From: Winslowiella toletana
GTDB lineage: Bacteria > Pseudomonadota > Gammaproteobacteria > Enterobacterales > Enterobacteriaceae
Assembly: GCF_017875465.1 (NCBI RefSeq)
Contig: NZ_JAGGMQ010000001.1
Span: 496,001 to 560,000, forward strand
Length of the DNA: 64,000 bases
Reading direction: 5' to 3'
The notes beneath the pieces are model-generated. The model was not told the origin of the DNA, did not search any database, and saw nothing but the letters and a program-made list of their open reading frames with translations. A program made the translations under genes and the position numbers. This document shows, piece after piece, positions 1-10,042 of this stretch. Numbering within the stretch: position 1 is the stretch's first letter; each line of letters opens with the position of its first letter.

Positions 1-1
1 A

Positions 2-713
2 AATTTAGTTGATCCCTATACATTGACTCGTTTAACACCATTCAACAATCCACAGTCAAGATTCTCGGGAGTCTATGGAAGCAAAAAAGGGGAATCTGTA
101 AGCGTTCAGGAATGCGCCAGATTGCTATTTACTGAAATGCAGGTAACCTCACTTCCCTACGCTTTCTATGGATCTTACAGACACTTAATCAACAAAATGC
201 TTACTCACCTGCAAAAATCGACCGGCAACCCTTTCAGAGATATGCAACTGGATAATGCTTATAAAAAACAGATAATTAATGATAGCTCAAAAAACAGCTC
301 GCGAGTTGCAATCATAGATGCAATTAATAAATTTATTGACTATTCAGGGAAAGGATATCCGGCGAGTAAAATTAATGCATTAACAAATGCAATCGGTGAT
401 ACTGCTTTACCAAAATTTAACTCTTTAATTCTGGATAATATTAATGGTCTAGGTATCACCATCCATGATGTTCATGCTACACAGATATATTTACAAAGTT
501 TGGAAGTAAACGAAAATCATTGGCGAGCAAAAAATAAAATACATCGGTCAGGACCATTTTGGATTAGATACTGAAGATATCAGAAAAAACAAGTTTAAGC
601 AGTTTCAGTTTTTCAGGATCTGGTTTATATTACAAATATTCAATAGGTTTGAATTTAAGCCATTTTTCACTAATATGGAAGCCACTATTGATATTGAAGG
701 CGCTAACCAATGA
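2..713 (+). pseudogene. DUF3289 family protein, 5' cut by window, frameshifted
   Basis: The reading frame is open from base 2, so the gene begins outside the window. The visible part resembles DUF3289 proteins, which are often found near type VI secretion or Rhs loci; no enzymatic role is known to me. In its first frame it would stop at 572-574 with an unrelated tail. After a run of six A (529-534) the other frame continues as W-R-A-K-I-K-Y-I-G-Q-D-H-F-G-L and runs through the conserved FFRIW and PFFTNMEATI blocks to TGA at 711-713. This stop overlaps the next start codon in an ATGA. A one-base indel in the A run, real or a sequencing error, explains the break. The gene is much richer in AT than the region beyond 1.25 kb. 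Confidence 0.72.
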
Positions 714-1162
714 ATAAATTAATTAAAGCATTACTCGCATTAGCTATTTTAGGTTTTGCTTTATATCTATACATGGATAACAGAAAAGTAAATATTGTTG
801 ACGCCCATCACAACCAATATACGGCTGAGATACTGGTTAATACCCTTCCTGTATCAGATTCGGCCAGTATTCAATGGTGGCAGAAGAACCAATCAGAGAT
901 CTACGCTAAGTATAATATTTCAACAGCAGAGAGCGGCGGACCATACTCTGTAACCATTTATAAATTTGGCGAAGGCTATAAAGAAGAAGGCAATGAGGAT
1001 AGGTTATGTTTTGATGATATACCTGCGCAAAAAAAATGCATTGATAAAAAAATTATCATGCGGGTGGTATATTTGCGAAACGGCAATACAAAATTTAGTT
1101 TTGAAAATGCTGTATATATCCTTAAAGCCGATGGTGAAATTAGCAAATCTGCTCATAACTAA
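710..1162 (+). CDS. DUF943 family membrane-anchored protein
   Basis: 150 residues. An N-terminal hydrophobic segment (about residues 4-22) would anchor it in the inner membrane with the rest in the periplasm. The soluble part has the DUF943 pattern: IQWWQKN, then KFGEGYKEE and DRLCFDDI, followed by a second Cys (KCIDKK), so a disulfide is possible. The start codon overlaps the stop of the DUF3289 frame (ATGA), which implies translational coupling. Linkage of DUF3289 with DUF943 fits an effector-immunity or chaperone-type pair, but that role is inference. Base composition is AT-rich like its partner. Confidence 0.8.
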   Translation: MNKLIKALLALAILGFALYLYMDNRKVNIVDAHHNQYTAEILVNTLPVSDSASIQWWQKNQSEIYAKYNISTAESGGPYSVTIYKFGEGYKEEGNEDRLCFDDIPAQKKCIDKKIIMRVVYLRNGNTKFSFENAVYILKADGEISKSAHN

Positions 1163-1251
1163 AACCATTTTTTGTGGCTGGTCAGCGGTGGCCCAAGGGG
1201 CGTGGGCGTGCAGGTATTTGCCGCGCCCGTAAACCAAAGCTAATAAACAAT

Positions 1252-1935
1252 TTATGGCAGATAGCGCCCGTATTCATTACACAGTAACCAGCGCGGCGCT
1301 TCGTCATCTTCCACCGGATTAAAGCGCGCTATCGGCGACAGAAAAAAGTTATCGTGTTCGTCATCGTTAATCATCGATACCTCCCCTACCAGCACATCAC
1401 CCAGCCCGGCCTCACTCCAGAAACTGTGACAGATGCCAGGCGGCAGTGTGACGCTCTCACCGGGCGATAAACGGATCTGCGTCCCGGCGGCATGGGTCTG
1501 ACGGAAACCGTCAATCACCACCGTTACCGGGGTATTCGCCAGCGCCTCGCCGTCACGGTTATACAGCTCAACAATCAGGTTGCCGCCCGCGCGATTAATA
1601 ATGTCTTCACGTTTGCGCCAGTGGAAATGCAGCGGCGTCACCTGCGCTTCACGGCAGTGCATCATCTTTTCGGCATAGCATTTGGCATAGGGTGCGCCGT
1701 CAGGCGAACCGTTACGCAGGGTAAACAGCGTCAGCCCCTGCTGCTGAAAATCGTCACTGCCGAAAGAGGTAACATCCCAGCCCAGCTTCAGATCAAACAC
1801 CTCCCGACACTCCTCACGCGCCCGTTGCCGCCACTGCGCCAGCGAGAACTCAGCCCAGCGCGGCAGATGCACATCCTGACGGGCAAAAAATTCGTGGGTT
1901 TGCTGCAAAATCGCATTGACCTCAGAGCGCTTCAT
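1252..1935 (-). CDS. D-lyxose isomerase (cupin sugar isomerase)
   Basis: 227 residues, the usual size for the D-lyxose ketol-isomerase family (EC 5.3.1.15; interconverts D-lyxose and D-xylulose, often also D-mannose and D-fructose). Predicted metal ligands of the cupin barrel are visible: H103, H105 and E110 in PLHFHWRKRED, and H170 in PPGICHSFW. Cytosolic. It is the last gene of a minus-strand operon of ATPase, permease, binding protein and isomerase, so the imported sugar is probably a pentose or hexose isomerised to a ketose. No kinase for the product is visible here. Lyxose rather than mannose specificity cannot be settled by reading alone. Confidence 0.85.
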   Translation of the reverse strand: MKRSEVNAILQQTHEFFARQDVHLPRWAEFSLAQWRQRAREECREVFDLKLGWDVTSFGSDDFQQQGLTLFTLRNGSPDGAPYAKCYAEKMMHCREAQVTPLHFHWRKREDIINRAGGNLIVELYNRDGEALANTPVTVVIDGFRQTHAAGTQIRLSPGESVTLPPGICHSFWSEAGLGDVLVGEVSMINDDEHDNFFLSPIARFNPVEDDEAPRWLLCNEYGRYLP

Positions 1936-1957
1936 CAGCTTATCTCCTGTTGAATCA

Positions 1958-1983
1958 GGCAGGCAGCGATTGCGCTGCCTGCC
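1958..1983 (-). promoter_or_regulatory. Intercistronic hairpin after the sugar-binding protein gene
   Basis: An 11-bp perfect stem (GGCAGGCAGCG / CGCTGCCTGCC) closes on the tetraloop ATTG between the binding-protein gene and the isomerase gene. There is no U tract. It is more likely a 3' mRNA stabiliser or partial attenuator, raising binding-protein output over isomerase, than a full terminator. Confidence 0.6.
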
Positions 1984-1993
1984 ACGGAGGCGC

Positions 1994-2935
1994 TTATTTC
2001 ACCGTCCAGCCTTTATATTCGCCGATATTGTTACGGTCGATGGTTTTCACCGGGATCAACACCGTCTCTTTCGGCGCAGGTTTGCCCTGCAAAATGTCAT
2101 AGCCAATCTCCACCGCCCGTGCCGCCATCACCTGCGGATCCTGCGCCGGGGTGGCGACAAACAGTGAGTTTTTACGTTTCAGCGCTTCTTCACCATCTGG
2201 CGAACCGTCAACGCCGACGATAAAGAACTCGCTGCGCTGCGCCTGTTTGGCGGCCAAATCCGCGCCGATGGCGGTCGGATCATTGATGGCAAATACCGCG
2301 TCAAGTTTTGGATGGGCCGAAAGCAACGAGGTCATCACTTCCAGCCCGCCTTCACGGCTGCCTTTGGCGTTCTGATTAGAAGAGAGCACTTTGATATCCG
2401 GATGCTTTTTAAACTCGCGCATACAGCCGGATACCCGGTCCTGAATCGAAGAGACCGGCGGACCGTTGATAATCACCACATCGCCCTTATTCTTCAGGCG
2501 TTCAGCGATATACTGGCAAGCCTGGCTACCGGCCTGGGTATTATCGGAGGTCACCGCGGCATCGGCGCCATCGGCGGTCACGTCAACCGCCACCACCACA
2601 ATCCCGGCATCACGCGCGCGCTTTACCGCAGGCGCAATCCCTTTCGAATCGGCAGCGCCAAGGATAATCATATCCACCTTCGCGGCGATAAAGTTATCAA
2701 TCTGCCCCACCTGCTGACCAAGGTCATAGCCGCTGGAGACCAGTGTGACATTTACATTGTCACCCGCCAGCTCCCGCGCCTTCATCTCAGCGCCTTTCGC
2801 TATCTGTACAAAAAACGGGTTGGCCAAATCCCCCACGGTCACGCCAATGGTTTTCAGTGGCTTTGCCTGCGCCAGTGGCGCGGCCACCAGCATGGTGGCG
2901 GTCAGCAGCCCGGTGATAATCGGATTTAAACGCAT
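1994..2935 (-). CDS. Periplasmic sugar-binding protein of ABC transporter (RbsB-like)
   Basis: 313 residues. A signal peptide (hydrophobic core about residues 8-22, cleavage after AQA) directs it to the periplasm. The mature protein begins with the family-typical KTIGVTVGDLANPFFVQ and has the two-lobe periplasmic-binding-protein-1 architecture, including GAADSKGIAPAV and GVDGSPDGEEAL. It delivers a sugar to the permease encoded just upstream. With a lyxose isomerase downstream the ligand may be lyxose, ribose or a related aldose. The protein might also be read by the divergent hybrid sensor kinase, but this is speculation. Confidence 0.88.
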   Translation of the reverse strand: MRLNPIITGLLTATMLVAAPLAQAKPLKTIGVTVGDLANPFFVQIAKGAEMKARELAGDNVNVTLVSSGYDLGQQVGQIDNFIAAKVDMIILGAADSKGIAPAVKRARDAGIVVVAVDVTADGADAAVTSDNTQAGSQACQYIAERLKNKGDVVIINGPPVSSIQDRVSGCMREFKKHPDIKVLSSNQNAKGSREGGLEVMTSLLSAHPKLDAVFAINDPTAIGADLAAKQAQRSEFFIVGVDGSPDGEEALKRKNSLFVATPAQDPQVMAARAVEIGYDILQGKPAPKETVLIPVKTIDRNNIGEYKGWTVK

Positions 2936-2999
2936 GGACCTTCTCCTGTATCGGTTGTCGCCAACAGCAGAATGGCGTGTCAGTTATGTCGGGAAATCC

Positions 3000-3989
3000 T
3001 CAGTTCGCCTGGTGATGGCGGGTGCGATATTTATCAATCAACACAGCAATAATGATCACCGCACCTTTGATCACCAGCTGCCAGAAATAGGAGACGCCCA
3101 TCAGCGTCATACCGTTGTTGAGGGTGGCGATAATCAGCGCGCCAATTAACGTTCCGGTGATGGTGCCGATACCGCCAACAAAACTGGTGCCGCCGAGGAT
3201 CACCGCCGCAATCGCATCCAGCTCATAGCCGACGCCCAGATTGCCGTTGGCGCTATACAGCCGTGAAGCGCTCATCAGCCCGGCCAGCCCGGAGAGCAGT
3301 CCGCTGGCGGCATAGACAAACAGCAGCACGGCGCCCACCTTAATCCCGGTCAGACGCGCCGCCTGAATATTGCCGCCCACCGCGTAGATATGAACGCCCA
3401 GCGTGGTGCGGCGCAGGATAAACCAGCAGATGGCGATCACCGCAAAAGCGATCACAATCAGCCAGGGGATCGGGCCGAGATAGCCATTGCCGATCCACTC
3501 AAAATTAATACTGGAGTTAATCACCGTGGTGCCATCCGCCAGCAGATAGGCAGCGCCGCGCATCGCGGTGTAGGTGCCAAGGGTGACAATAAACGGTGGT
3601 AGTCCGGCCCAGGCGACTAACACGCCGTTAAACAGTCCCATTAGCAGTCCGGAAAACAGCGCCGCCGGAATGGTCAGATTCGCCAGCGCCGGATCGAGCG
3701 ACGTGACCATCGCCACCACCGCAGTTGCGCCGAGCATTGAGCCTACCGACAAGTCGATACCGCCGGTCAGAATGATAAAGGTCATCCCCGCCGCCAGCAC
3801 AATATTGATTGAAGCCTGACGCGTAATATTCAGCAGATTCGATTCGGTAAAGAAGTTGGGCGTCGCAAAGCCAAACACCACCACGATCAGGATCAGAATC
3901 GGCAGAATACCGATGGTTTGCATCATGTCAGCCATCAGTACGCGCTTCAGCACCGGGGTTTTGCTGCGTGCAGGGACAGAGTTAGTCAT
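3000..3989 (-). CDS. Sugar ABC transporter permease (RbsC-like)
   Basis: 329 residues from the ATG at 3989, chosen because an AGGAG lies 7 bases before it; an upstream in-frame start at 4028 would overlap the ATPase gene. It is an inner-membrane protein with many hydrophobic segments. Family hallmarks are ILTGGIDLSVGSMLGA, the AVGGNIQAARLTGI loop that contacts the ATPase, and YELDAIAAVILGGTSFVGG. It forms the channel for the sugar bound by the neighbouring binding protein. It sits 10 bases after the ATPase stop, in one operon. Confidence 0.9.
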   Translation of the reverse strand: MTNSVPARSKTPVLKRVLMADMMQTIGILPILILIVVVFGFATPNFFTESNLLNITRQASINIVLAAGMTFIILTGGIDLSVGSMLGATAVVAMVTSLDPALANLTIPAALFSGLLMGLFNGVLVAWAGLPPFIVTLGTYTAMRGAAYLLADGTTVINSSINFEWIGNGYLGPIPWLIVIAFAVIAICWFILRRTTLGVHIYAVGGNIQAARLTGIKVGAVLLFVYAASGLLSGLAGLMSASRLYSANGNLGVGYELDAIAAVILGGTSFVGGIGTITGTLIGALIIATLNNGMTLMGVSYFWQLVIKGAVIIIAVLIDKYRTRHHQAN

Positions 3990-3999
3990 GGATGGCTCC

Positions 4000-5514
4000 T
4001 CAGACGTTAACCGGTTGCGGAAGATCAACGCCGGTTGCCAGCGTCATAATATTCTCCTGGGTAATGCTGTCGCGTTGCAGCTCTCCAGCGATCGCCCCTT
4101 CACGCATCACATAAACCCGGTCACTCATGCCGACCACTTCCGGCAGTTCGCTGGAAATCATCAGGATCGCCACCCCCTGCTGCGCCATGCGGTTCATCAT
4201 GCGGTAGATCTCGCTTTTGGCGCCGACATCAACGCCGCGTGTTGGCTCATCCAGCAGCAGAATGCGCGGACCAATCGCCACCCAGCGCGACACCAGCAGC
4301 TTCTGCTGATTACCGCCGGAGAGTCCGCCAGCCCGCACCTGCGCATGCGGAACGCGGATATTAAGCGAGTGGATGGCGTCACCAGAGATTTGCTGCCCTT
4401 TGCGTCGATCCAGCAGGCCGTAATGGGCATCGCGTTCAATGGTGGCCATGACGATATTTTCATGGGCGGCAAGCTCCAGAAACAGCCCCTGCTCTTTACG
4501 GTTTTCCGGCAGATAGCCGATGCCAAGGGCAATCGCTTCACGCGGCGAGGAGATATGCACCGGCTGCTGATCGACCGCCACCGTGCCGTTAGTGGCTTTG
4601 TGTACGCCGAATATCAGCTGCGCCAGCTCGGAGCGTCCGGCTCCCACCAGTCCGGCGAGGGCGACAATCTCCCCGGCGCGCACTTCAAGGCTACAGGGAT
4701 GGATTTTGCCGCCGTCAGTCAGACCATCCACCGTCAGCCGCGGCGCGCCATCGCTAATCGACGGCTCTTTGTTAAACAGATCGCTGAGCGGACGACCCAC
4801 CATCATGCGCACCAGTTCGCTGGCATTCAGATTGTCACGCGTCAGACTGCCGACATACTGACCATCGCGCAGTACGCTGACGCGATCGGAAAGCTGATAC
4901 ACCTCGGCCATACGGTGACTGATATAGATAATCGCCATCCCTTCGGCGCGCAGCCGTTTAATCAGCGCAAACAGCTGTTCGGTTTCACGCGACGACAGCG
5001 CCGCCGTCGGCTCATCCATGACTAAAATCCGGCTGTTACGGTGTAAGGCGCGGGCAATCTCCACCTGCTGCTGTTCAGCGATACTCAGCCTGAACACCCG
5101 GTCAGTTGCCGAAAAACGGGCATGCAGACGGTCAATCACCTTTTGCGCTTCCTGCGCCATCTGCCGCCGTTTCACCAGCCCGTAGCGCTGGATTTCACTG
5201 CCAAGAAAGATGTTTTCAGCCACCGTCAGATTAGGCGCCAGATTCATCTCCTGGTAGATCAGCGTAATACCGGCTTCCAGCGCATCCTTTGGCCCTTTAA
5301 TCATTTTCGGCTGACCATCAATCAGAATCTCTCCGCTGCTGGCGCTGTAAGCACCGGCCAGAATCTTCATTAAGGTGCTCTTACCGGCGCCATTCTCGCC
5401 CATTAAGGCATGCACTTCGCCCGGCCAGACCGTCAGACTGACATCTTTTAATGCCCAGAACTGACCAAAGCGGCGCGAGATATTTTTCATTTCCAGAATT
5501 GCTGTCGCTGCCAT
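4000..5514 (-). CDS. Sugar ABC transporter ATP-binding protein, duplicated (RbsA-like)
   Basis: About 504 residues, typical of RbsA/MglA proteins with two nucleotide-binding domains. The first has Walker A GENGAGKS and Walker [10 protein letters not shown]. The second has the degenerate P-loop GLVGAGRSE, the signature LSGGNQQK and the Walker [12 protein letters not shown]. Start choice: the ATG at 5514 has CAGGA 8 bases upstream; the ATG at 5523 has no clear ribosome site. First gene of the operon and cytoplasmic motor for the permease that follows. Divergent from the sensor kinase gene across 149 bases. Confidence 0.9.
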   Translation of the reverse strand: MAATAILEMKNISRRFGQFWALKDVSLTVWPGEVHALMGENGAGKSTLMKILAGAYSASSGEILIDGQPKMIKGPKDALEAGITLIYQEMNLAPNLTVAENIFLGSEIQRYGLVKRRQMAQEAQKVIDRLHARFSATDRVFRLSIAEQQQVEIARALHRNSRILVMDEPTAALSSRETEQLFALIKRLRAEGMAIIYISHRMAEVYQLSDRVSVLRDGQYVGSLTRDNLNASELVRMMVGRPLSDLFNKEPSISDGAPRLTVDGLTDGGKIHPCSLEVRAGEIVALAGLVGAGRSELAQLIFGVHKATNGTVAVDQQPVHISSPREAIALGIGYLPENRKEQGLFLELAAHENIVMATIERDAHYGLLDRRKGQQISGDAIHSLNIRVPHAQVRAGGLSGGNQQKLLVSRWVAIGPRILLLDEPTRGVDVGAKSEIYRMMNRMAQQGVAILMISSELPEVVGMSDRVYVMREGAIAGELQRDSITQENIMTLATGVDLPQPVNV

Positions 5515-5663
5515 GCCATGCATCCTGTTCGCCGGATCATGGCAGCAGTAAAACAGGATTAAATAAATGGAAAATGTCAGCGCTCATTCATCTTTGTCAT
5601 AGTGTTAAACCCCGCCACTTTTATACTCGCCGCACAGTCTCAGCGATGTTGCGGAGCCACTCT
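5515..5663. promoter_or_regulatory. Divergent control region, sugar ABC operon / sensor kinase
   Basis: 149 bases separate the two divergent starts. For the kinase a -10-like TATACT lies at 5622-5627 and a ribosome site GGAG just upstream of the ATG. A TTGTCA (5594-5599) is too far (22 bases) to be a standard -35. I see no strong palindrome, so the operator, if any, is not identified. Confidence 0.4.
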
Positions 5664-8279
5664 ATGTCCACTGAAACGGTTTACCCCCGACGACTGGCGG
5701 GCGCACGTGGCCGTCTGCTGATATTTAATCTGCTGGTGGTGGCGGTTACGCTGATGGTCAGTGCGGTGGCGATTATTGGTTTTAACCATGCGGGCGCCAT
5801 TCAGGAACAGGCGCAGGCGCAAACCCTTGATGATATGACCGGCAGTCTGGCGCTGGCGCGCGATACGGCGAGTGTCGCCACCTCGGCGGCGCGCCTGTCG
5901 CAGGTGGTGGGCGCGCTGGAATATCAGAGTGAAGCAGCGCGATTACGGCAAACTCAGCAGGCGCTGCAACAGTCGCTGCTGCGCATCGCCGCCGCGCCGC
6001 TGGCCAGCCGCGAACCGCAGCTGGTTAGTCGTATCTCACAGCGCAGCCTGACCCTCGAACAGAGCGTCAGCAGACTGCTTACCCGCGGCCATCAGCGCCA
6101 TCTGCAACGCAATATGATGTTAAGCGGCCTGTATCAGGCCCAGCTGCAGCTGCACCATATCAACGACATTATGCGGCGAGACCGGCTCACTCAGCCGCCG
6201 CTGCCGCTACGTCAGCAGATCGATCGACTGATTACTGTCGCCACCCTGACACCGTCACCGTTACCGGCGATTCAGCAGTGGCGGCAGGTAATGCTGCAAT
6301 GGCCGCAGCACAGCAGCAATACTCTGCTGAACGATAAAATACAGCGACTGCTGGCGACCGGGCGTTCCCTGCCGCCGCTGGCGCAGCAGCTGGCCGACAG
6401 CGATCTGGCGATTGCTTACCACACCTACCAAATCAAAGCGCTGGTGGCGATGCTTAATGAGGATATCACGCTGTATGTCGGCAAAGTGGCGCAGGAAACC
6501 ACGCTGCGTACCGCCGCCACTCATCATGAACTGAATCTGATTATTCTGTTTATCACCCTGTTTGCCCTGCTGTCACTGGTGATCACCGGCTTTGCCGGAT
6601 TCTATATCTACCGAAATCTTGGCTCGAATCTGACGGCGATTGCCAGCGCCATGACCCGGCTGGCGCAGGGACAGCGCGACGTCAGCGTTCCGGCGCTGCA
6701 ACGGCGTGATGAGCTGGGCGACCTGGCGCGCGCCTTTAGCGTATTTGCGCGTAATACCGCCTCGCTGGAACACACTTCACGGCTGTTAAAAGAAAAAAGT
6801 AATCAGCTGGAGTCGACTTTTCTGGCGATGCGCGACGGTTTTGCGCTGTTCGATGGCAGCGGGCATCTGGTGGTGTGGAACTCGCAGTATCCGCTGCTGC
6901 TCGGGCTGGCGGCGCAGCAGCTGCATCGCGGGCAGCACTATCAGCAACTGCTGCGGCAACTCGCTCCGCAGTCAGCGCTTAATCTCAGCCACGACCTGCC
7001 GGAGCCGCAGGAGCTGCGGCTGCATGATGGCCGGGTGATCGAACTGCGCTTCAGCCCGGTGCCGCATCGCGGGATGGTCAATACGGTGCTGGAACGCACC
7101 GAACGCAAGGCGCTGGAGGAAGCGCTGGTGCACAGCCAGAAGATGAAAGCGGTCGGTCAGCTTACCGGCGGCCTTGCCCATGATTTTAACAATCTGCTGG
7201 CAGTGATTATTGGCAGCCTGGAATTAATCGATCGCGCCAGTGTTGATGCGCAGAGCGCTCAGCGCATCAGCCGCGCACTAAAAGCCGCCGAACGCGCCGC
7301 CCAGCTGACCCAGCGCCTGCTGGCGTTTTCGCGCAAACAGGCGCTGCATCCGCAGGCGGTGCAGGTCGCCAGTCTGGCGGAAAATCTGCAAGAGCTAATG
7401 AGTCATTCGCTATCTCCCGGCCAGACGCTGGCGATTGAGGCGCAGCAGCCGGGCTGGCTGGCATGGATTGATGCCGGTCAGCTGGAGAACGCGCTAATCA
7501 ATCTGGTGGTCAATGCCCGCGACGCGCTGGGCGAGAGTGACGGTGAGATTAAAATACGCATTTATAATCAGCGGGTTGAAATCAGCCCGCAGGAAAAAAG
7601 TGACCGCGTCACGATTGAGGTTATCGACCACGGGTGCGGTATGTCCGAGGAGGTCCGCGCACAGGTTTTTGAACCCTTTTTCACCACCAAAGCGCCTGGC
7701 AGCGGCAGCGGTCTGGGGCTGTCAATGGTATACGGTTTTGTACGTCAGTCTGGCGGCGGCATTCAGCTGGAGACTGCCCCGGGTCAGGGCACGCTGGTTC
7801 GTTTGCAGCTGCCGCGCGCACCGGCGCAACTGCAACCCGCCAGCCGCACACCAGAGCCAGAGCAGGCCGGACAGCATGACCGTCTGGTGCTGGTGCTGGA
7901 CGATGAAGCAGACGTACGCCAGACACTGTGTGACCAGCTGCATCAGCTGGGCTATCTGACGCTGGAGTGCACCACCGGCGACCAGGCGCTGACCCTGTTG
8001 CAGCGAACTGCGGATATCAGCATGCTGGTCAGCGATCTGATGTTGCCAGGCGGATTAAATGGCGCCGAAGTGATTCGCCAGGCACAGAGCGCTAATCCGG
8101 CGCTGGCTACCCTGCTGGTCAGCGGTCAGGATCTGCGGCAGCAGCAGCAAGGCGCGCTACCGCTGTGCGAACGGCTGGCGAAGCCCTACAGTCAGTCGCA
8201 GCTGGCGCAGGCGATGCGTCGGGCATGGCAGCGCAGTCTGACGGCGAGTCGCCTGCCGCTGCCAGCCGATCACCCGTAA
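5664..8279 (+). CDS. Hybrid sensor histidine kinase with C-terminal receiver
   Basis: 871 residues from the ATG at 5664 (GGAG 8 bases upstream); the frame is open further upstream but overlaps the divergent ATPase gene and lacks family similarity. Order: transmembrane helix (about 17-39), large helical periplasmic sensor, second helix (about 290-315), HAMP, a PAS-like segment (about 380-480), HisKA with the phospho-acceptor H in GGLAHDFNN (about 505), an ATPase domain with N box [12 protein letters not shown] and G boxes DHGCGMS and GSGSGLGLS, and a receiver with DDEAD and phospho-acceptor D in VSDLMLP (about 790). There is no DNA-binding domain and no response regulator next door, so the output partner is unknown. 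Divergence from the sugar operon suggests it controls or senses that uptake; TorS-type sensing through a binding protein is possible. Confidence 0.85.
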   Translation: MSTETVYPRRLAGARGRLLIFNLLVVAVTLMVSAVAIIGFNHAGAIQEQAQAQTLDDMTGSLALARDTASVATSAARLSQVVGALEYQSEAARLRQTQQALQQSLLRIAAAPLASREPQLVSRISQRSLTLEQSVSRLLTRGHQRHLQRNMMLSGLYQAQLQLHHINDIMRRDRLTQPPLPLRQQIDRLITVATLTPSPLPAIQQWRQVMLQWPQHSSNTLLNDKIQRLLATGRSLPPLAQQLADSDLAIAYHTYQIKALVAMLNEDITLYVGKVAQETTLRTAATHHELNLIILFITLFALLSLVITGFAGFYIYRNLGSNLTAIASAMTRLAQGQRDVSVPALQRRDELGDLARAFSVFARNTASLEHTSRLLKEKSNQLESTFLAMRDGFALFDGSGHLVVWNSQYPLLLGLAAQQLHRGQHYQQLLRQLAPQSALNLSHDLPEPQELRLHDGRVIELRFSPVPHRGMVNTVLERTERKALEEALVHSQKMKAVGQLTGGLAHDFNNLLAVIIGSLELIDRASVDAQSAQRISRALKAAERAAQLTQRLLAFSRKQALHPQAVQVASLAENLQELMSHSLSPGQTLAIEAQQPGWLAWIDAGQLENALINLVVNARDALGESDGEIKIRIYNQRVEISPQEKSDRVTIEVIDHGCGMSEEVRAQVFEPFFTTKAPGSGSGLGLSMVYGFVRQSGGGIQLETAPGQGTLVRLQLPRAPAQLQPASRTPEPEQAGQHDRLVLVLDDEADVRQTLCDQLHQLGYLTLECTTGDQALTLLQRTADISMLVSDLMLPGGLNGAEVIRQAQSANPALATLLVSGQDLRQQQQGALPLCERLAKPYSQSQLAQAMRRAWQRSLTASRLPLPADHP

Positions 8280-8281
8280 TT

Positions 8282-9160
8282 TTAAGGCTGATACAACGGA
8301 ATCGCTTTACCAGTAATATAGCGACGACGCAGACGGGTGGAAATCGCATCCATAATCATCACAATTACCACCATAATCAGGGTGATAAACATCACCACAT
8401 CCCAGTTCCATAGCCGCATATTCTCGGCGTATACCAGACCGATGCCTCCGGCGCCGACAAATCCCAGCACCGCTGCCGAACGGGTATTGGATTCAATTTG
8501 ATACAGGCTCAGCGCAAGAAACGTTGGAAAGGACTGGGTAAAAATACCATAGCGATGTTTCTGCAGGCTGTTAGCGCCAACCGCATTCAGACCACGACCC
8601 GGCGAGCGTTCTACCGCTTCATGCCCTTCGGCATACAGCTTGCCCAGCAGCCCAATATCCTGCATCACTATCGCCAGCACCCCGGCCAGCGGCCCCATGC
8701 CCACCGCACGGACAAAAATCAGTCCCCAGATCGCCATATCAATGCCACGCAGAATATCCAGCAAACGCCGCACCAGCAGCGCCAGCGGACGCAGACCGCG
8801 GCTGGCCATCACATTGCGCGCGGCAAGAAATGATAGCGGTAACGCCAGCACGGTGGCGGTTAAGGTGCCGACAAATACAATCGCCAGCGTAATCGCGATC
8901 TGCGACAGGTAGTAGCCAAACGGCCAGCTGGCAAAATCGTGCCAGACAAACATGCGCAAGAAATAGCGGCTAATCTGCTGGCAGCCATTCACCCACTGCG
9001 CCCACGGAATACCAAACATCTGAAAGAACCCGAGGTAGAACAGCGCCACCGCCAGGGCCAGCAGCAGAATACGCCGCAGATAGCGACGCTGCAGGTTAAA
9101 CAGCGGCGCGTGTTGCTGCCGGATTTGCGCCAGATCCCGTTCAGTATGCAATGTAATCAT
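8282..9160 (-). CDS. phnE: Phosphonate ABC transporter permease, second copy
   Basis: 292 residues, inner-membrane PhnE family. The EAA-like loop reads VGANSLQKHRYGIFTQSFP and the C-terminal part carries VLGFVGAGGIGLVYAENMRLWNWD, both typical. It overlaps the first permease gene in ATGA (9157-9160), so the two are translationally coupled and probably form a heterodimeric channel for phosphonates delivered by PhnD. It is the last gene of the phnCDEE unit and converges on the sensor kinase gene with a 2-base gap. Confidence 0.92.
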   Translation of the reverse strand: MITLHTERDLAQIRQQHAPLFNLQRRYLRRILLLALAVALFYLGFFQMFGIPWAQWVNGCQQISRYFLRMFVWHDFASWPFGYYLSQIAITLAIVFVGTLTATVLALPLSFLAARNVMASRGLRPLALLVRRLLDILRGIDMAIWGLIFVRAVGMGPLAGVLAIVMQDIGLLGKLYAEGHEAVERSPGRGLNAVGANSLQKHRYGIFTQSFPTFLALSLYQIESNTRSAAVLGFVGAGGIGLVYAENMRLWNWDVVMFITLIMVVIVMIMDAISTRLRRRYITGKAIPLYQP

Positions 9161-10023
9161 GCAGCTTGTCCCTCAACCACCCAGCGGCGTAAACGTCCGG
9201 AGAAAGTATCCAGCAATGACACCACCACAATAATCAGCAGCAGGGTCATACTCACCTGGTCATAGCGATCCAGCTTGATATTGGTCATCAGCTCCTGACC
9301 AATGCCCCCGGCCCCCACCAGCCCTAAAATGGTCGACTGGCGGAAATTCACTTCCATGCGCATAAAGCTGTAGGAGAGGAAAATCGGTTTTACCTGTGGC
9401 CAGAAGGCAAAGCGCATCCGCTGTATCTTCGTCGCGCCGCCAGCCGCAAGGCCGCGCACCGGCTTATCGGAGGCGGATTCAATCGCCTCATAGAACAGTT
9501 TGGTCAGACTGCCGATTGAGTGCAGCGCCAGCGCCAGAAATCCCGGAATAGCGCCAATACCAAACGCCATCACAAACATCACCGCCCATGCCAGTTCCGG
9601 CATGGTGCGTAAAAAAGCCACCACCGTGCGGATCGCCAGCCGCAGCGCCGCCGGGCTTTGCGTATTGCTGGCGGCAAAAAAGGCCAGTATTGTCGCTACC
9701 ATCACCGACATCAGCGTGGCGGCCAGCGCCAGTTGCAGCGTCTCCCAAATCAGCGGCAGCTGAATATGCAGACGATAGCCCCAGTAAGCGAAAGAACCTT
9801 CGGTATGACCATCAGCAAATAACAGTGACCAGTGCAGCACCGGGATCGTTTCATGCAGGTAGTCAAAGAAATGCGGCAGGGAGACCCAGACGGTATGCAG
9901 ATTGAATTCCGCTACCTGACCCGCTCCCAGATAGAGCAGCACCAGCAACAGCGACCAGAGGATTGTGTCACGCTTCTGGCGGCCTTTTATCTGCTGGTAA
10001 TAGCGTTCAAAGTCGTTATGCAT
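9157..10023 (-). CDS. phnE: Phosphonate ABC transporter permease, first copy
   Basis: 288 residues with about six hydrophobic segments. Conserved parts are the coupling loop AAGGATKIQRMRFAFWPQ and ILGLVGAGGIGQELMTNIKLDRYDQ. Works with the second PhnE, PhnC and PhnD to import phosphonates across the inner membrane. Many bacteria carry two phnE genes in tandem as here; E. coli has one. A hairpin separates it from phnD upstream. Confidence 0.93.
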   Translation of the reverse strand: MHNDFERYYQQIKGRQKRDTILWSLLLVLLYLGAGQVAEFNLHTVWVSLPHFFDYLHETIPVLHWSLLFADGHTEGSFAYWGYRLHIQLPLIWETLQLALAATLMSVMVATILAFFAASNTQSPAALRLAIRTVVAFLRTMPELAWAVMFVMAFGIGAIPGFLALALHSIGSLTKLFYEAIESASDKPVRGLAAGGATKIQRMRFAFWPQVKPIFLSYSFMRMEVNFRQSTILGLVGAGGIGQELMTNIKLDRYDQVSMTLLLIIVVVSLLDTFSGRLRRWVVEGQAA

Positions 10024-10042
10024 AAATATCCATACAGACAGA

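Noticed and set aside
3856..5025. Long antisense frame of 389 codons opposite the sugar ATPase
   Set aside because: Mirror frame of a conserved GC-rich gene, with low-complexity His/Arg-rich translation and no ribosome site.
5451..5663. Upstream extension of the sensor kinase frame
   Set aside because: It overlaps the divergent ATPase gene, shows no domain similarity, and the ATG at 5664 has a good ribosome site.
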